A DNA stretch of 64,000 nt, from the NCBI GenBank assembly GCA_963932145.1, contig OZ010577.1:16283889-16347888 (forward strand), in the 5' to 3' direction. The notes under the pieces were generated by a model. The model saw only the letters and a list, made by a program, of their open reading frames with translations. It searched no databases and was not told the origin of the DNA. The number at the start of each line of letters is the position of its first letter. Within the stretch, counting starts at the first letter, position 1. This stretch comes from Acanthosepion lycidas. Lineage: Eukaryota > Mollusca > Cephalopoda > Sepiida > Sepiidae. Shown here piece after piece: positions 25,734 to 35,771 of this stretch. The translations under genes and the position numbers were made by a program.

Positions 25734-27343
25734 GTCAGCGTAGCATGCAAAGGTTACGACTCACGTAACAGGGATTTCCTTGAAAAACTGTGTGGACGCA
25801 AAGTGGGTGATCGCTGTATGTTTCTCTCCTGCCGTGCGTTCTATTTACCTTTACATTCTTTCATTTAAATTTATGAAAAGGCAAGAGCCTCCTCTAAAAG
25901 CTGCTTACAATTATTTTTCATATGAAACTCATACAGTGAGCGTAGCATGCAAAGCTTACGACTCACGTAACAGGGATTTCCTTGAAAAACTGTGTGGACG
26001 CAAAATGGGTGATAGCTGTAAGTTTCTCTCCTGCCGTGCGTTCTATTTACCTTTACATTCATTCATTTAACTTTATGAACAGGCAAGAGCCTCCTCTAAA
26101 AGCTGCTTACAATTATTTTTCATTCGAACTCATACAGTGAGCGTAGCATGCAAAGGTTACGACTCACGTAACAGGGATTTCCTTGAAAAACTGTGTGGAC
26201 GCAAAATGGGTGATCGCTAAATGTTTCTCTCCTGCCGTGCGTTCTATTTACCTTTACATTCTTTCATTTAACTTCATGAACAGGCAAGAGGCTCCTCTAA
26301 AAGCTGCTTACAATTATTTTTCATTCGAACTCATACAGTGAGCGTAGCATGCAAAGGTTACGACTCACGTAACAGGGATTTCCTTGAAAAACTGTGTGGA
26401 CGCAAAATGGGTGATCGCTGTATGTTTCTCTCCTCCCGTGCGTTCTATTTATTTTTACATTCTTTCATTTAAATTTATGAACAGGCAAGAGCCTCCTCTA
26501 AAACCGGCTTACAATTATTTTTCATTCGAACTCATACAGTGAGCGTAGCATGCAAATGTTACGACTCACGTAACAGGGATTTCCTTGAAAAACTGTGTGG
26601 ACGCAAAATGGGTGATCGCTGTATGTTTCTCTCCTGCCGTGCGTTCTATTTACCTTTACATTCTTTCATTTAACTTTATGAACAGGCAAGAGCCTCCTCT
26701 AAAAGCTGCTTACAATTATTTTTCATTCGAACTCATACAGTGAGCGTAGCATGCAAAGGATACTATTCATATAACAGGGATTTCCTTGAGAAACTGTGTG
26801 GACGCAAAATGGGTGATCGCTGTATGTTTCTCTCCTGCCGTGCGTTCTATTTACCTTTACATTCTTTCATTTAACTTTATGAACAGGCAAGAGCCTCCTC
26901 TAAAAGCTGCTTACAATTATTTTTCATTCGAACTCATACAGTGAGCGTAGCATGCAAAGGTTACGACTCACGTAACAGGGATTTCCTTGAAAAACTGTGT
27001 GGACGCAAAATGGGTGATCGCTGTATGTTTCTCTCCTGCCGTGCGTTCTATTTACCTTTACATTCTTTCATTTAAATTTATGAACAGGCAAGAGCCTCCT
27101 CTAAAAGCTGCTTACAATTATTTTTCATATGAAACTCATACAGTGAGCGTAGCATGCAAAGCTTACGACTCACGTAACAGGGATTTCCTTGAAAAACTGT
27201 GTGGACGCAAAATGGGTGATCGCTGTATGTTTCTCTCCTGCCGTGCGTTCTATTTACCTTTACATTCTTTCATTTAACTTTATGAAGAGGCAAGAGCCTC
27301 CTCTAAAATCTGCTTATAATTATTTTTCATTCGAACTCATACA
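25734..27343 (+). repeat. 6-mer-spaced transition with 202-bp monomers
   Basis: Two monomers, 25734 and 26941, end in CATATGAAACTC in place of CATTCGAACTC, which adds one base and replaces TTCGAA with another sequence (CATATG). Each is followed by an AAGCTTACGAC monomer (25936 and 27143). They lie 1207 bp apart, six monomers plus one base. The monomers between them include an octamer-like ATGCAAATG variant (26539) and one type B (26740). Confidence 0.7.
27143..27343 (+). repeat. Hybrid monomer entering the 5-mer
   Basis: It begins as the AAGCTTACGAC monomer seen at 25936 but ends with GAAGAGGCAAGAG and AAAATCTGCTTATAATT, the signature of the last monomer of the 5-mer (28148, 29555). It therefore joins the preceding block to the 5-mer array in register. 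Confidence 0.7.
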
Positions 27344-28348
27344 GTGAGCGTAGCATGCAAAGGTTACGACTCACGTAACAGGGATTTCCTTGAAAAACTG
27401 TGTGGACGCAAAATGGGTGATCGCTGTATGTTTCTCTCCTGCCGTGCGTTCTATTTACCTTTACATTCTTTCATTTCACTTTATGAACAGGCAAGAGCCT
27501 CCTCTAAAACCGGCTTACAATTATTTTTCATTCGAACTCATACAGTGAGCGTAGCTTGCAAATGATACTATTCATATGACAGGGATTTCCTTGAAAAACT
27601 GTGTGGACGCAAAATGGGTGATCGCTGTATGTTTCTCTCCTGCCGTGCGTTCTATTTACCTTTACATTATTTCATTTAACTTTATGAACAGGCAGGAGGC
27701 TCCTCTAAAAGCTGCTTACAATTATTTTTCATTCGAACTCATACAGTGAGCGTAGCATGCAAAGGATACTATTCATATAACAGGGATTTCCTTGAAAAAC
27801 TGTGTGGACGCAAAATGGGTGATCGCTGTATGTTTCTCTCCTGCCGTGCGTTCTATTTACCTTTACATTCTTTCATTTAACTTTATGAACAGGCAAGACC
27901 CTCCTCTAAAAGCTGCTTACAATTATTTTTCATTCGAACTCATACAGTGAGCGTAGCATGCAAAGGTTACGACTCACGTAACAGGGATTTCCTTGAAAAA
28001 CTGTGTGGACGCAAAATGGGTGATCGCTGTATGTTTCTCTCCTGCCGTGCGTTCTATTTACCTTTACATTCTTTCATTTAAATTTATGAACAGGCAAGAA
28101 GCTCCTCTCAAAGCTGCTTACAATTATTTTTCATTCGAAATCATATAGTCAGCGTAGCATGCAAAGGTTACGACTCACGTAACAGGGATTTCCTTGAAAA
28201 ACTGTGTGGACGCAAAATGGGTGATCGCTGTATGTTTCTCTCCTGCCGTGCGTTCTATTTACCTTTACATTCTTTCATTTAACTTTATGAAGAGGCAAGA
28301 GCCTCCTCTAAAATCTGCTTATAATTATTTTTCATTCGAACTCATACA
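27344..28348 (+). repeat. 5-mer HOR, unit 1 (1005 bp)
   Basis: Order: A with TTTCAC and ACCGGC (27344); B-like with CAAATGATAC, TATGACAGG, CATTATTTC and GGCAGGAGG (27545); B with AAGACCCTCC (27746); A with TTTAAATTT and AGAAGCTCCTCTC (27947); CGAAATCATATAGTCAGCG monomer ending GAAGAGGCAAG (28148). The next unit repeats the series. Confidence 0.9.
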
Positions 28349-29755
28349 GTGAGCGTAGCATGCAAAGGTTACGACTCACGTAACAGGGATTTCCTTGAAA
28401 AACTGTGTGGACGCAAAATGGGTGATCGCTGTATGTTTCTCTCCTGCCGTGCGTTCTATTTACCTTTACATTCTTTCATTTCACTTTATGAACAGGCAAG
28501 AGCCTCCTCTAAAACCGGCTTACAATTATTTTTCATTCGAACTCATACAGTGAGCGTAGCATGCAAATGATACTATTCATATGACAGGGATTTCCTTGAA
28601 AAACTGTGTGGACGCAAAATGGGTGATCGCTGTATGTTTCTCTCCTGCCGTGCGTTCTATTTACCTTTACATTATTTCATTTAACTTTATGAACAGGCAG
28701 GAGGCTCCTCTAAAAGCTGCTTACAATTATTTTTCATTCGAACTCATACAGTGAGCGTAGCATGCAAAGGATACTATTCATATAACAGGGATTTCCTTGA
28801 AAAACTGTGTGGACGCAAAATGGGTGATCGCTGTATGTTTCTCTCCTGCCGTGCGTTCTATTTACCTTTACATTCTTTCATTTAACTTTATGAACAGGCA
28901 AGACCCTCCTCTAAAAGCTGCTTACAATTATTTTTCATTCGAACTCATACAGTGAGCGTAGCATGCAAATGATACTATTCATATGACAGGGATTTCCTTG
29001 AAAAACTGTGTGGACGCAAAATGGGTGATCGCTGTATGTTTCTCTCCTGCCGTGCGTTCTATTTACCTTTACATTATTTCATTTAACTTTATGAACAGGC
29101 AGGAGGCTCCTCTAAAAGCTGCTTACAATTATTTTTCATTCGAACTCATACAGTGAGCGTAGCATGCAAAGGATACTATTCATATAACAGGGATTTCCTT
29201 GAAAAACTGTGTGGACGCAAAATGGGTGATCGCTGTATGTTTCTCTCCTGCCGTGCGTTCTATTTACCTTTACATTCTTTCATTTAACTTTATGAACAGG
29301 CAAGACCCTCCTCTAAAAGCTGCTTACAATTATTTTTCATTCGAACTCATACAGTGAGCGTAGCATGCAAAGGTTACGACTCACGTAACAGGGATTTCCT
29401 TGAAAAACTGTGTGGACGCAAAATGGGTGATCGCTGTATGTTTCTCTCCTGCCGTGCGTTCTATTTACCTTTACATTCTTTCATTTAAATTTATGAACAG
29501 GCAAGAAGCTCCTCTCAAAGCTGCTTACAATTATTTTTCATTCGAAATCATATAGTCAGCGTAGCATGCAAAGGTTACGACTCACGTAACAGGGATTTCC
29601 TTGAAAAACTGTGTGGACGCAAAATGGGTGATCGCTGTATGTTTCTCTCCTGCCGTGCGTTCTATTTACCTTTACATTCTTTCATTTAACTTTATGAAGA
29701 GGCAAGAGCCTCCTCTAAAATCTGCTTATAATTATTTTTCATTCGAACTCATACA
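28349..29755 (+). repeat. 5-mer HOR, unit 2, expanded to 7 monomers
   Basis: The unit has the five monomers of unit 1, but monomers 2 and 3 occur twice (28550-28951 and 28952-29353). Its length is therefore 1407 bp. The two copies of the pair share the CAAATGATAC, GGCAGGAGG and AAGACCCTCC markers. Confidence 0.9.
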
Positions 29756-30559
29756 GTGAGCGTAGCATGCAAAGGTTACGACTCACGTAACAGGGATTTC
29801 CTTGAAAAACTGTGTGGACGCAAAATGGGTGATCGCTGTATGTTTCTCTCCTGCCGTGCGTTCTATTTACCTTTACATTCTTTCATTTCACTTTATGAAC
29901 AGGCAAGAGCCTCCTCTAAAACCGGCTTACAATTATTTTTCATTCGAACTCATACAGTGAGCGTAGCATGCAAATGATACTATTCATATGACAGGGATTT
30001 CCTTGAAAAACTGTGTGGACGCAAAATGGGTGATCGCTGTATGTTTCTCTCCTGCCGTGCGTTCTATTTACCTTTACATTATTTCATTTAACTTTATGAA
30101 CAGGCAGGAGGCTCCTCTAAAAGCTGCTTACAATTATTTTTCATTCGAACTCATACAGTGAGCGTAGCATGCAAAGGATACTATTCATATAACAGGGATT
30201 TCCTTGAAAAACTGTGTGGACGCAAAATGGGTGATCGCTGTATGTTTCTCTCCTGCCGTGCGTTCTATTTACCTTTACATTCTTTCATTTAACTTTATGA
30301 ACAGGCAAGACCCTCCTCTAAAAGCTGCTTACAATTATTTTTCATTCGAACTCATACAGTGAGCGTAGCATGCAAAGGTTACGACTCACGTAACAGGGAT
30401 TTCCTTGAAAAACTGTGTGGACGCAAAATGGGTGATCGCTGTATGTTTCTCTCCTGCCGTGCGTTCTATTTACCTTTACATTCTTTCATTTAAATTTATG
30501 AACAGGCAAGAAGCTCCTCTCAAAGCTGCTTACAATTATTTTTCATTCGAAATCATATA
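29756..30559 (+). repeat. 5-mer HOR, unit 3 (first four monomers)
   Basis: The first four monomers recur in order. The fourth ends with CGAAATCATATAG as usual, but the fifth place is taken by the GATTTGCTTG/GATCCCTG monomer that opens the next block. Confidence 0.88.
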
Positions 30560-30961
30560 GTGAGCGTAGCATGCAAAGGTTACGACTCACGTAACAGGGA
30601 TTTGCTTGAAAAACTGTGTGGACGCAAAATGGGTGATCCCTGTATGTTTCTCTCCTGCCGTGCGTTCTATTTACCTTTACATTCTTTCATTTCGATTTAT
30701 GAACAGGCAAGAGCCTCCTCTAAAAGCGGCTTACAATTATTTTTCATTCGAACTCATACAGTGAGCGTAGCATGCAAAGGATACTATTCATATAACAGGG
30801 ATTTCCTTGAAAAACTGTGTGGACTCAAAATGGGTGATCGATGTATGTTTCTCTCCTGCCGTGCATTCTATTTACCTTTACATTCTTTCATTTAACTTTA
30901 TGAACAGGCAAGAGCCTCCTCTAAAAGCTGCTTACAATTATTTTTCATTCGAACTCATACA

Positions 30962-31162
30962 GTGAGCGTAGCATGCAAAGGTTACGACTCACGTAACAGG
31001 GATTTCCTTGAAAAACTGTGTGGACGCAAAATGGGTGATCGCTGTATGTTTCTCTCCTGCCGTGCGTTCTATTTACCTTTACATTCTTTCATTTAACTTT
31101 ATGAACAGGCAAGAGCCTCCTCTAAAAGCTGCTTACAATTATTTTTCATTCGAACTCATACA
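30962..31162 (+). repeat. Archetypal type A monomer (palindrome-bearing)
   Basis: This 201-bp unit matches the type A consensus I derived by eye and can serve as the reference copy. Landmarks by offset: GCATGC at about 10-15; the palindromic element at 20-36; the conserved core GGGATTTCCTTGAAAAAC from about 38; GGTGATCGC at about 83; a pyrimidine-rich CTTT/ATTT stretch at about 110-140 ending in TTTAACTTTATG; the variable segment GAGCCTCCTCTAAAAGC at about 152-168; a T5 run at about 181-185; and TTCGAACTCATACA closing the unit. Eight CpG dinucleotides are present. Type A is the commoner class over most of the window. Confidence 0.95.
30981..30997. other. 17-bp palindromic box, intact (type A)
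   Basis: GTTACG and CGTAAC are exact reverse complements separated by ACTCA. The element lies at offset 20-36 in every type A monomer, so it recurs on a 201-bp lattice. A 6-5-6 inverted repeat is a common design for a dimeric DNA-binding protein site, and the half-site resembles halves of GTTACGTAAC-type bZIP sites. No binding protein can be named from the sequence. The length equals that of the CENP-B box, but the sequence does not match the CENP-B box. Confidence 0.6.
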
Positions 31163-31765
31163 GTGAGCGTAGCATGCAAAGGTTATGACTCACGTAACAG
31201 GGATTTCCTTGAAAAACTCTGTGGACGCAAAATGGGTGATCGCTGTATGTTTCTCTCCTGCTGTGCGTTCTATTTACCTTTACATTCTTTCATTTAACTT
31301 TATGAACAGGCAAGAGGCTCCTCTAAAAGCTGCTTACAATTATTTTTCATTCGAACTCATACAGTGAGCGTAGCATGCAAAGGATACTATTCATATAACT
31401 GGGATTTCCTTGAAAAACTGTGTGGACGCAAAATGGGTGCTCGCTGTATGTTTCTCTCCTGCCGTGCGTTCTATTTACCTTTACATTCTTTCATTTAACT
31501 TTATGAACAGGTAAGAGCCTCCTCTAAAAGCTGCTTACAATTATTTTTCATTCGAACTCATACAGTGAGCGTAGCATGCAAAGGTTACGACTCACGTAAC
31601 AGGGATTTCCTTGAAAAATTGTGTGGACGCAAAATGGGTGATCGCTGTATGTTTCTCTCCTGCCGTGCGTTCTATTTACCTTTACATTCTTTTATTTAAC
31701 TTTATGAACAGGCAAGAGCCTCCTCTAAAACCGGCTTACAATTATTTTTCATTTGAACTCATACA

Positions 31766-31966
31766 GTGCGCGTAGCATGCAAATGTTACGACTCACGTAA
31801 CAAAGATTTCCTTGAAAAACTGTGTTGACGCAAAATGGGTGATGGCTCTATGTTTCTCCCCTGCCGTGCGTTCTATTTACCTTTACATTCTTTCATTTAA
31901 CTTTATGAACAGGCAAGAGCCTCCTCTAAGAGCTGCTTACAATTATTTTTCATTCGAACTCATACA
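31766..31966 (+). repeat. Divergent monomer, copy 1
   Basis: It differs from type A at many places: AGTGCGCG, CAAATGTTAC, AACAAAGATTT, GTGTTGACG, GATGGCTCTATG, CTCCCCTGCC and TAAGAGCTGC. The same set, in whole or part, recurs at 33769, 36375 and 37983. This makes it one of the most diverged monomer types here. Confidence 0.88.
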
Positions 31967-33172
31967 GTGAGCGTAGCATGCAAAGGTTACGACTCACGTA
32001 ACAGGGATTTCCTTGAAAAACTGTGTGGACGCAAAATGGGTGATCGCTGTATGTTTCTCTCCTGCCGTGCGTTCTATTTACCTTTACATTCTTTCATTTA
32101 AATTTATGAACAGGCAAGAAGCTCCTCTCAAAGCTGCTTACAATTATTTTTCATTCGAAATCATATAGTCAGCGTAGCATGCAAAGGTTACGACTCACGT
32201 AACAGGGATTTCCTTGAAAAACTGTGTGGACGCAAAATGGGTGATCGCTGTATGTTTCTCTCCTGCCGTGCGTTCTATTTACCTTTACATTCTTTCATTT
32301 AAATTTATGAACAGGCAAGAGGCTCCTCTCAAAGCTGCTTACAATTATTTTTCATTCGAACTCATATAGTGAGCGTAGCATGCAAAGGTTACGACTCACG
32401 TAACAGGGATTTGCTTGAAAAACTGTGTGGACGCAAAATGGGTGATCCCTGTATGTTTCTCTCCTGCCGTGCGTTCTATTTACCTTTACATTCTTTCATT
32501 TCGATTTATGAACAGGCAAGAGCCTCCTCTAAAACCGGCTTACAATTATTTTTCATTCGAACTCATACAGTGAGCGTAGCATGCAAAGGATACTATTCAT
32601 ATAACAGGGATTTCCTTGAAAAACTGTGTGGACTCAAAATGGGTGATCGCTGTATGTTTCTCTCCTGCCGTGCATTCTATTTACCTTTACATTCTTTCAT
32701 TTAACTTTATGAACAGGCAAGAGCCTCCTCTAAAAGCTGCTTACAATTATTTTTCATTCGAACTCATACAGTGAGCGTAGCATGCAAAGGTTACGACTCA
32801 CGTAACAGGGATTTCCTTGAAAAACTGTGTGGACGCAAAATGGGTGATCGCTGTATGTTTCTCTCCTGCCGTGCGTTCTATTTACCTTTACATTCTTTCA
32901 TTTAACTTTATGAACAGGCAAGAGCCTCCTCTAAAAGCTGCTTACAATTATTTTTCATTCGAACTCATACAGTGAGCGTAGCATGCAAAGGTTATGACTC
33001 ACGTAACAGGGATTTCCTTGAAAAACTCTGTGGACGCAAAATGGGTGATCGCTGTATGTTTCTCTCCTGCCGTGCGTTCTATTTACCTTTACATTCTTTC
33101 ATTTAACTTTATGAACAGGCCAGAGGCTCCTCTAAAAGCTGCTTACAATTATTTTTCATTCGAACTCATACA

Positions 33173-33366
33173 GTGAGCGTAGCATGCAAAGGTTACGACT
33201 CACGTATCAGGGATTTCCTTGAAAAACTGTGTGGACGCAAAATGGGTGATCGCTGTATGTTTCTCTCCTGCCGTGCGTTTTATTTACCTTACATTCTTTC
33301 ATTTAACTTTATGAACACGCCTCCTCTAAAACCGGCTTACAATTATTTTTCATTCGAACTCATACA
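33173..33366 (+). repeat. 194-bp deletion monomer, copy 1
   Basis: Type A with ACGTATCAGG. It lacks one T in TTTACCTTACATT and six bases where the consensus reads GAACAGGCAAGAGCC and this copy reads GAACACGCC. It is among the largest internal deletions in the window and a good marker for following this HOR. Confidence 0.92.
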
Positions 33367-33768
33367 GTGAGCGTAGCATGCAAAGCTTACGACTCACGTA
33401 ACAGGGATTTCCTTGAAAAACTGTGTGGACGCAAAATGGGTGATCCCTGTATGTTTCTCTCCTGCCGTGCGTTCTATTTACCTTTACATTCTTTCATTTA
33501 ACTTTATGAACAGGCAAGAGCCTCCTCTAAAAGCTGCTTACAATTATTTTTCATTCGAACTCATACAGTGAGCGTAGCATGCAAAGGTTACGACTCACGT
33601 AACAGGGATTTCCTTGAAAAATTGTGTGGACGCAAAATGGGTGATCGCTGTATGTTTCTCTCCTGCCGTGCGTTCTATTTACCTTTACATTCTTTTATTT
33701 AACTTTATGAACAGGCAAGAGCCTCCTCTAAAACCGGCTTACAATTATTTTTCATTTGAACTCATACA

Positions 33769-33969
33769 GTGCGCGTAGCATGCAAATGTTACGACTCACG
33801 TAACAAAGATTTCCTTGAAAAACTGTGTTGACGCAAAATGGGTGATGGCTCTATGTTTCTCCCCTGCCGTGCGTTCTATTTACCTTTACATTCTTTCATT
33901 TAACTTTATGAACAGGCAAGAGCCTCCTCTAAGAGCTGCTTACAATTATTTTTCATTCGAACTCATACA
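33769..33969 (+). repeat. Divergent monomer, copy 2
   Basis: Carries all markers of 31766-31966, including AGTGCGCG and CAAATGTTAC, 2003 bp downstream of it. Confidence 0.88.
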
Positions 33970-34371
33970 GTGAGCGTAGCATGCAAAGGTTACGACTCAC
34001 GTAACAGGGATTTCCTTGAAAAACTGTGTGGACGCAAAATGGGTGATCGCTGTATGTTTCTCTCCTGCCGTGCGTTCTATTTACCTTTACATTCTTTCAT
34101 TTAAATTTATGAACAGGCAAGAAGCTCCTCTCAAAGCTGCTTACAATTATTTTTCATTCGAAATCATATAGTCAGCGTAGCATGCAAAGGTTACGACTCA
34201 CGTAACAGGGATTTCCTTGAAAAACTGTGTGGACGCAAAATGGGTGATCGCTGTATGTTTCTCTCCTGCCGTGCGTTCTATTTACCTTTACATTCTTTCA
34301 TTTAAATTTATGAACAGGCAAGAGGCTCCTCTCAAAGCTGCTTACAATTATTTTTCATTCGAACTCATATA

Positions 34372-35771
34372 GTGAGCGTAGCATGCAAAGGTTACGACTC
34401 ACGTAACAGGGATTTGCTTGAAAAACTGTGTGGACGCAAAATGGGTGATCCCTGTATGTTTCTCTCCTGCCGTGCGTTCTATTTACCTTTACATTCTTTC
34501 ATTTCGATTTATGAACAGGCAAGAGCCTCCTCTAAAACCGGCTTACAATTATTTTTCATTCGAACTCATACAGTGAGCGTAGCATGCAAAGGATACTATT
34601 CATATAACAGGGATTTCCTTGAAAAACTGTGTGGACTCAAAATGGGTGATCGCTGTATGTTTCTCTCCTGCCGTGCATTCTATTTACCTTTACATTCTTT
34701 CATTTAACTTTATGAACAGGCAAGAGCCTCCTCTAAAAGCTGCTTACAATTATTTTTCATTCGAACTCATACAGTGAGCGTAGCATGCAATGGTTACGAC
34801 TCACGTAACAGGGATTTCCTTGAAAAACTGTGTGGACGCAAAATGGGTGATCGCTGTATGTTTCTCTCCTGCCGTGCGTTCTATTTACCTTTACATTCTT
34901 TCATTTAACTTTATGAACAGGCAAGAGCCTCCTCTAAAAGCTGCTTACAATTATTTTTCATTCGAACTCATACAGTGAGCGTAGCATGCAAAGGTTATGA
35001 CTCACGTAACAGGGATTTCCTTGAAAAACTCTGTGGACGCAAAATGGGTGATCGCTGTATGTTTCTCTCCTGCCGTGCGTTCTATTTACCTTTACATTCT
35101 TTCATTTAACTTTATGAACAGGCCAGAGGCTCCTCTAAAAGCTGCTTACAATTATTTTTCATTCGAACTCATACAGTGAGCGTAGCATGCAAAGGTTACG
35201 ACTCACGTATCAGGGATTTCCTTGAAAAACTGTGTGGACGCAAAATGGGTGATCGCTGTATGTTTCTCTCCTGCCGTGCGTTTTATTTACCTTACATTCT
35301 TTCATTTAACTTTATGAACACGCCTCCTCTAAAACCGGCTTACAATTATTTTTCATTCGAACTCATACAGTGAGCGTAGCATGCAAAGCTTACGACTCAC
35401 GTAACAGGGATTTCCTTGAAAAACTGTGTGGACGCAAAATGGGTGATCCCTGTATGTTTCTCTCCTGCCGTGCGTTCTATTTACCTTTACATTCTTTCAT
35501 TTAACTTTATGAACAGGCAAGAGCCTCCTCTAAAAGCTGCTTACAATTATTTTTCATTCGAACTCATACAGTGAGCGTAGCATGCAAAGGTTACGACTCA
35601 CGTAACAGGGATTTCCTTGAAAAACTGTGTGGACGCAAAATGGGTGATCGCTGTATGTTTCTCTCCTGCCGTGCGTTCTATTTACCTTTACATTCTTTCA
35701 TTTAACTTTATGAACAGGCAAGAGCCTCCTCTAAAAGCTGCTTACAATTATTTTTCATTCGAACTCATACA
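34372..35771 (+). repeat. Truncated third unit of the 9/10-mer
   Basis: Repeats the first six monomers of 32369-34371 (34372, 34573, 34774, 34975, the 194-bp monomer and the GATCCCTG monomer at 35370), followed by a consensus A monomer (35571). The array then passes to the 8-mer that starts with the GGTTATGAC monomer. Confidence 0.82.
35176..35369 (+). repeat. 194-bp deletion monomer, copy 2
   Basis: Carries the same ACGTATCAGG, TTTACCTTACATT and GAACACGCC changes as 33173-33366, exactly 2003 bp downstream. The two copies look the same, so they descend from one deletion event followed by duplication of the larger unit. Confidence 0.92.

Larger units (their letters stand above)
30560..32368 (+). 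repeat. 9-mer HOR, unit 1 (1809 bp)
   Basis: Order: GATTTGCTTG with GATCCCTG and TTTCGATTT (30560); B with GGACTCAAAATG (30761); consensus A (30962); GGTTATGAC with ACTCTGTGG and TGCTGTGCG (31163); B with AACTGGG (31364); A with AAATTGTG and CTTTTATTT (31565); a divergent monomer (31766); A with AGAAGCTCCTCTC (31967); CGAAATCATATAGTCAGCG monomer (32168). The last two are shared with the preceding 5-mer block. Confidence 0.88.
32369..34371 (+). repeat. 10-monomer HOR unit with deletion monomer (2003 bp)
   Basis: Same opening pair and same last four monomers as the 9-mer, but the AACTGGG B monomer is replaced by a 194-bp monomer (33173) and an AAGCTTAC/GATCCCTG monomer (33367). The fourth monomer has GGCCAGAGG. 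Ten monomers less 7 bp give 2003 bp. The first part of the unit, through both replaced monomers, recurs at 34372-35570. Confidence 0.88.

Noticed and set aside
25871-26062. Open frame of 63 codons on the minus strand
   Set aside because: It is the complement of two ordinary monomers and is opened by the one-base insertion in CATATGAAAC; no separate signal supports a gene.
31072-31109. 3' splice-site-like stretch: pyrimidine-rich CTTTACATTCTTTC followed by ATGAACAGG
   Set aside because: Such stretches occur by chance in AT-rich sequence; there is no matching 5' splice site with exon structure, and it is present in every monomer.
30962-31162. CENP-B box
   Set aside because: The vertebrate box core TTCGnnnnAnnCGGG is not met. 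The only TTCG, in CATTCGAACTCATACAG, fails at the A and at the CGGG positions on both strands. The palindromic element is a different sequence of the same length.
31139-31162. RNA polymerase III box B near the monomer end (ATTCGAACTC)
   Set aside because: TTCGAA fits part of GGTTCGANTCC, but the flanking bases do not, and I find no convincing box A at the proper distance upstream. TTCGAA is a common hexamer.
30962-31162. Shorter internal subrepeats within the 201-bp monomer
   Set aside because: The CTTT/ATTT stretch at offsets 110-140 has a weak irregular rhythm, but no two parts of the monomer align over more than a few bases.
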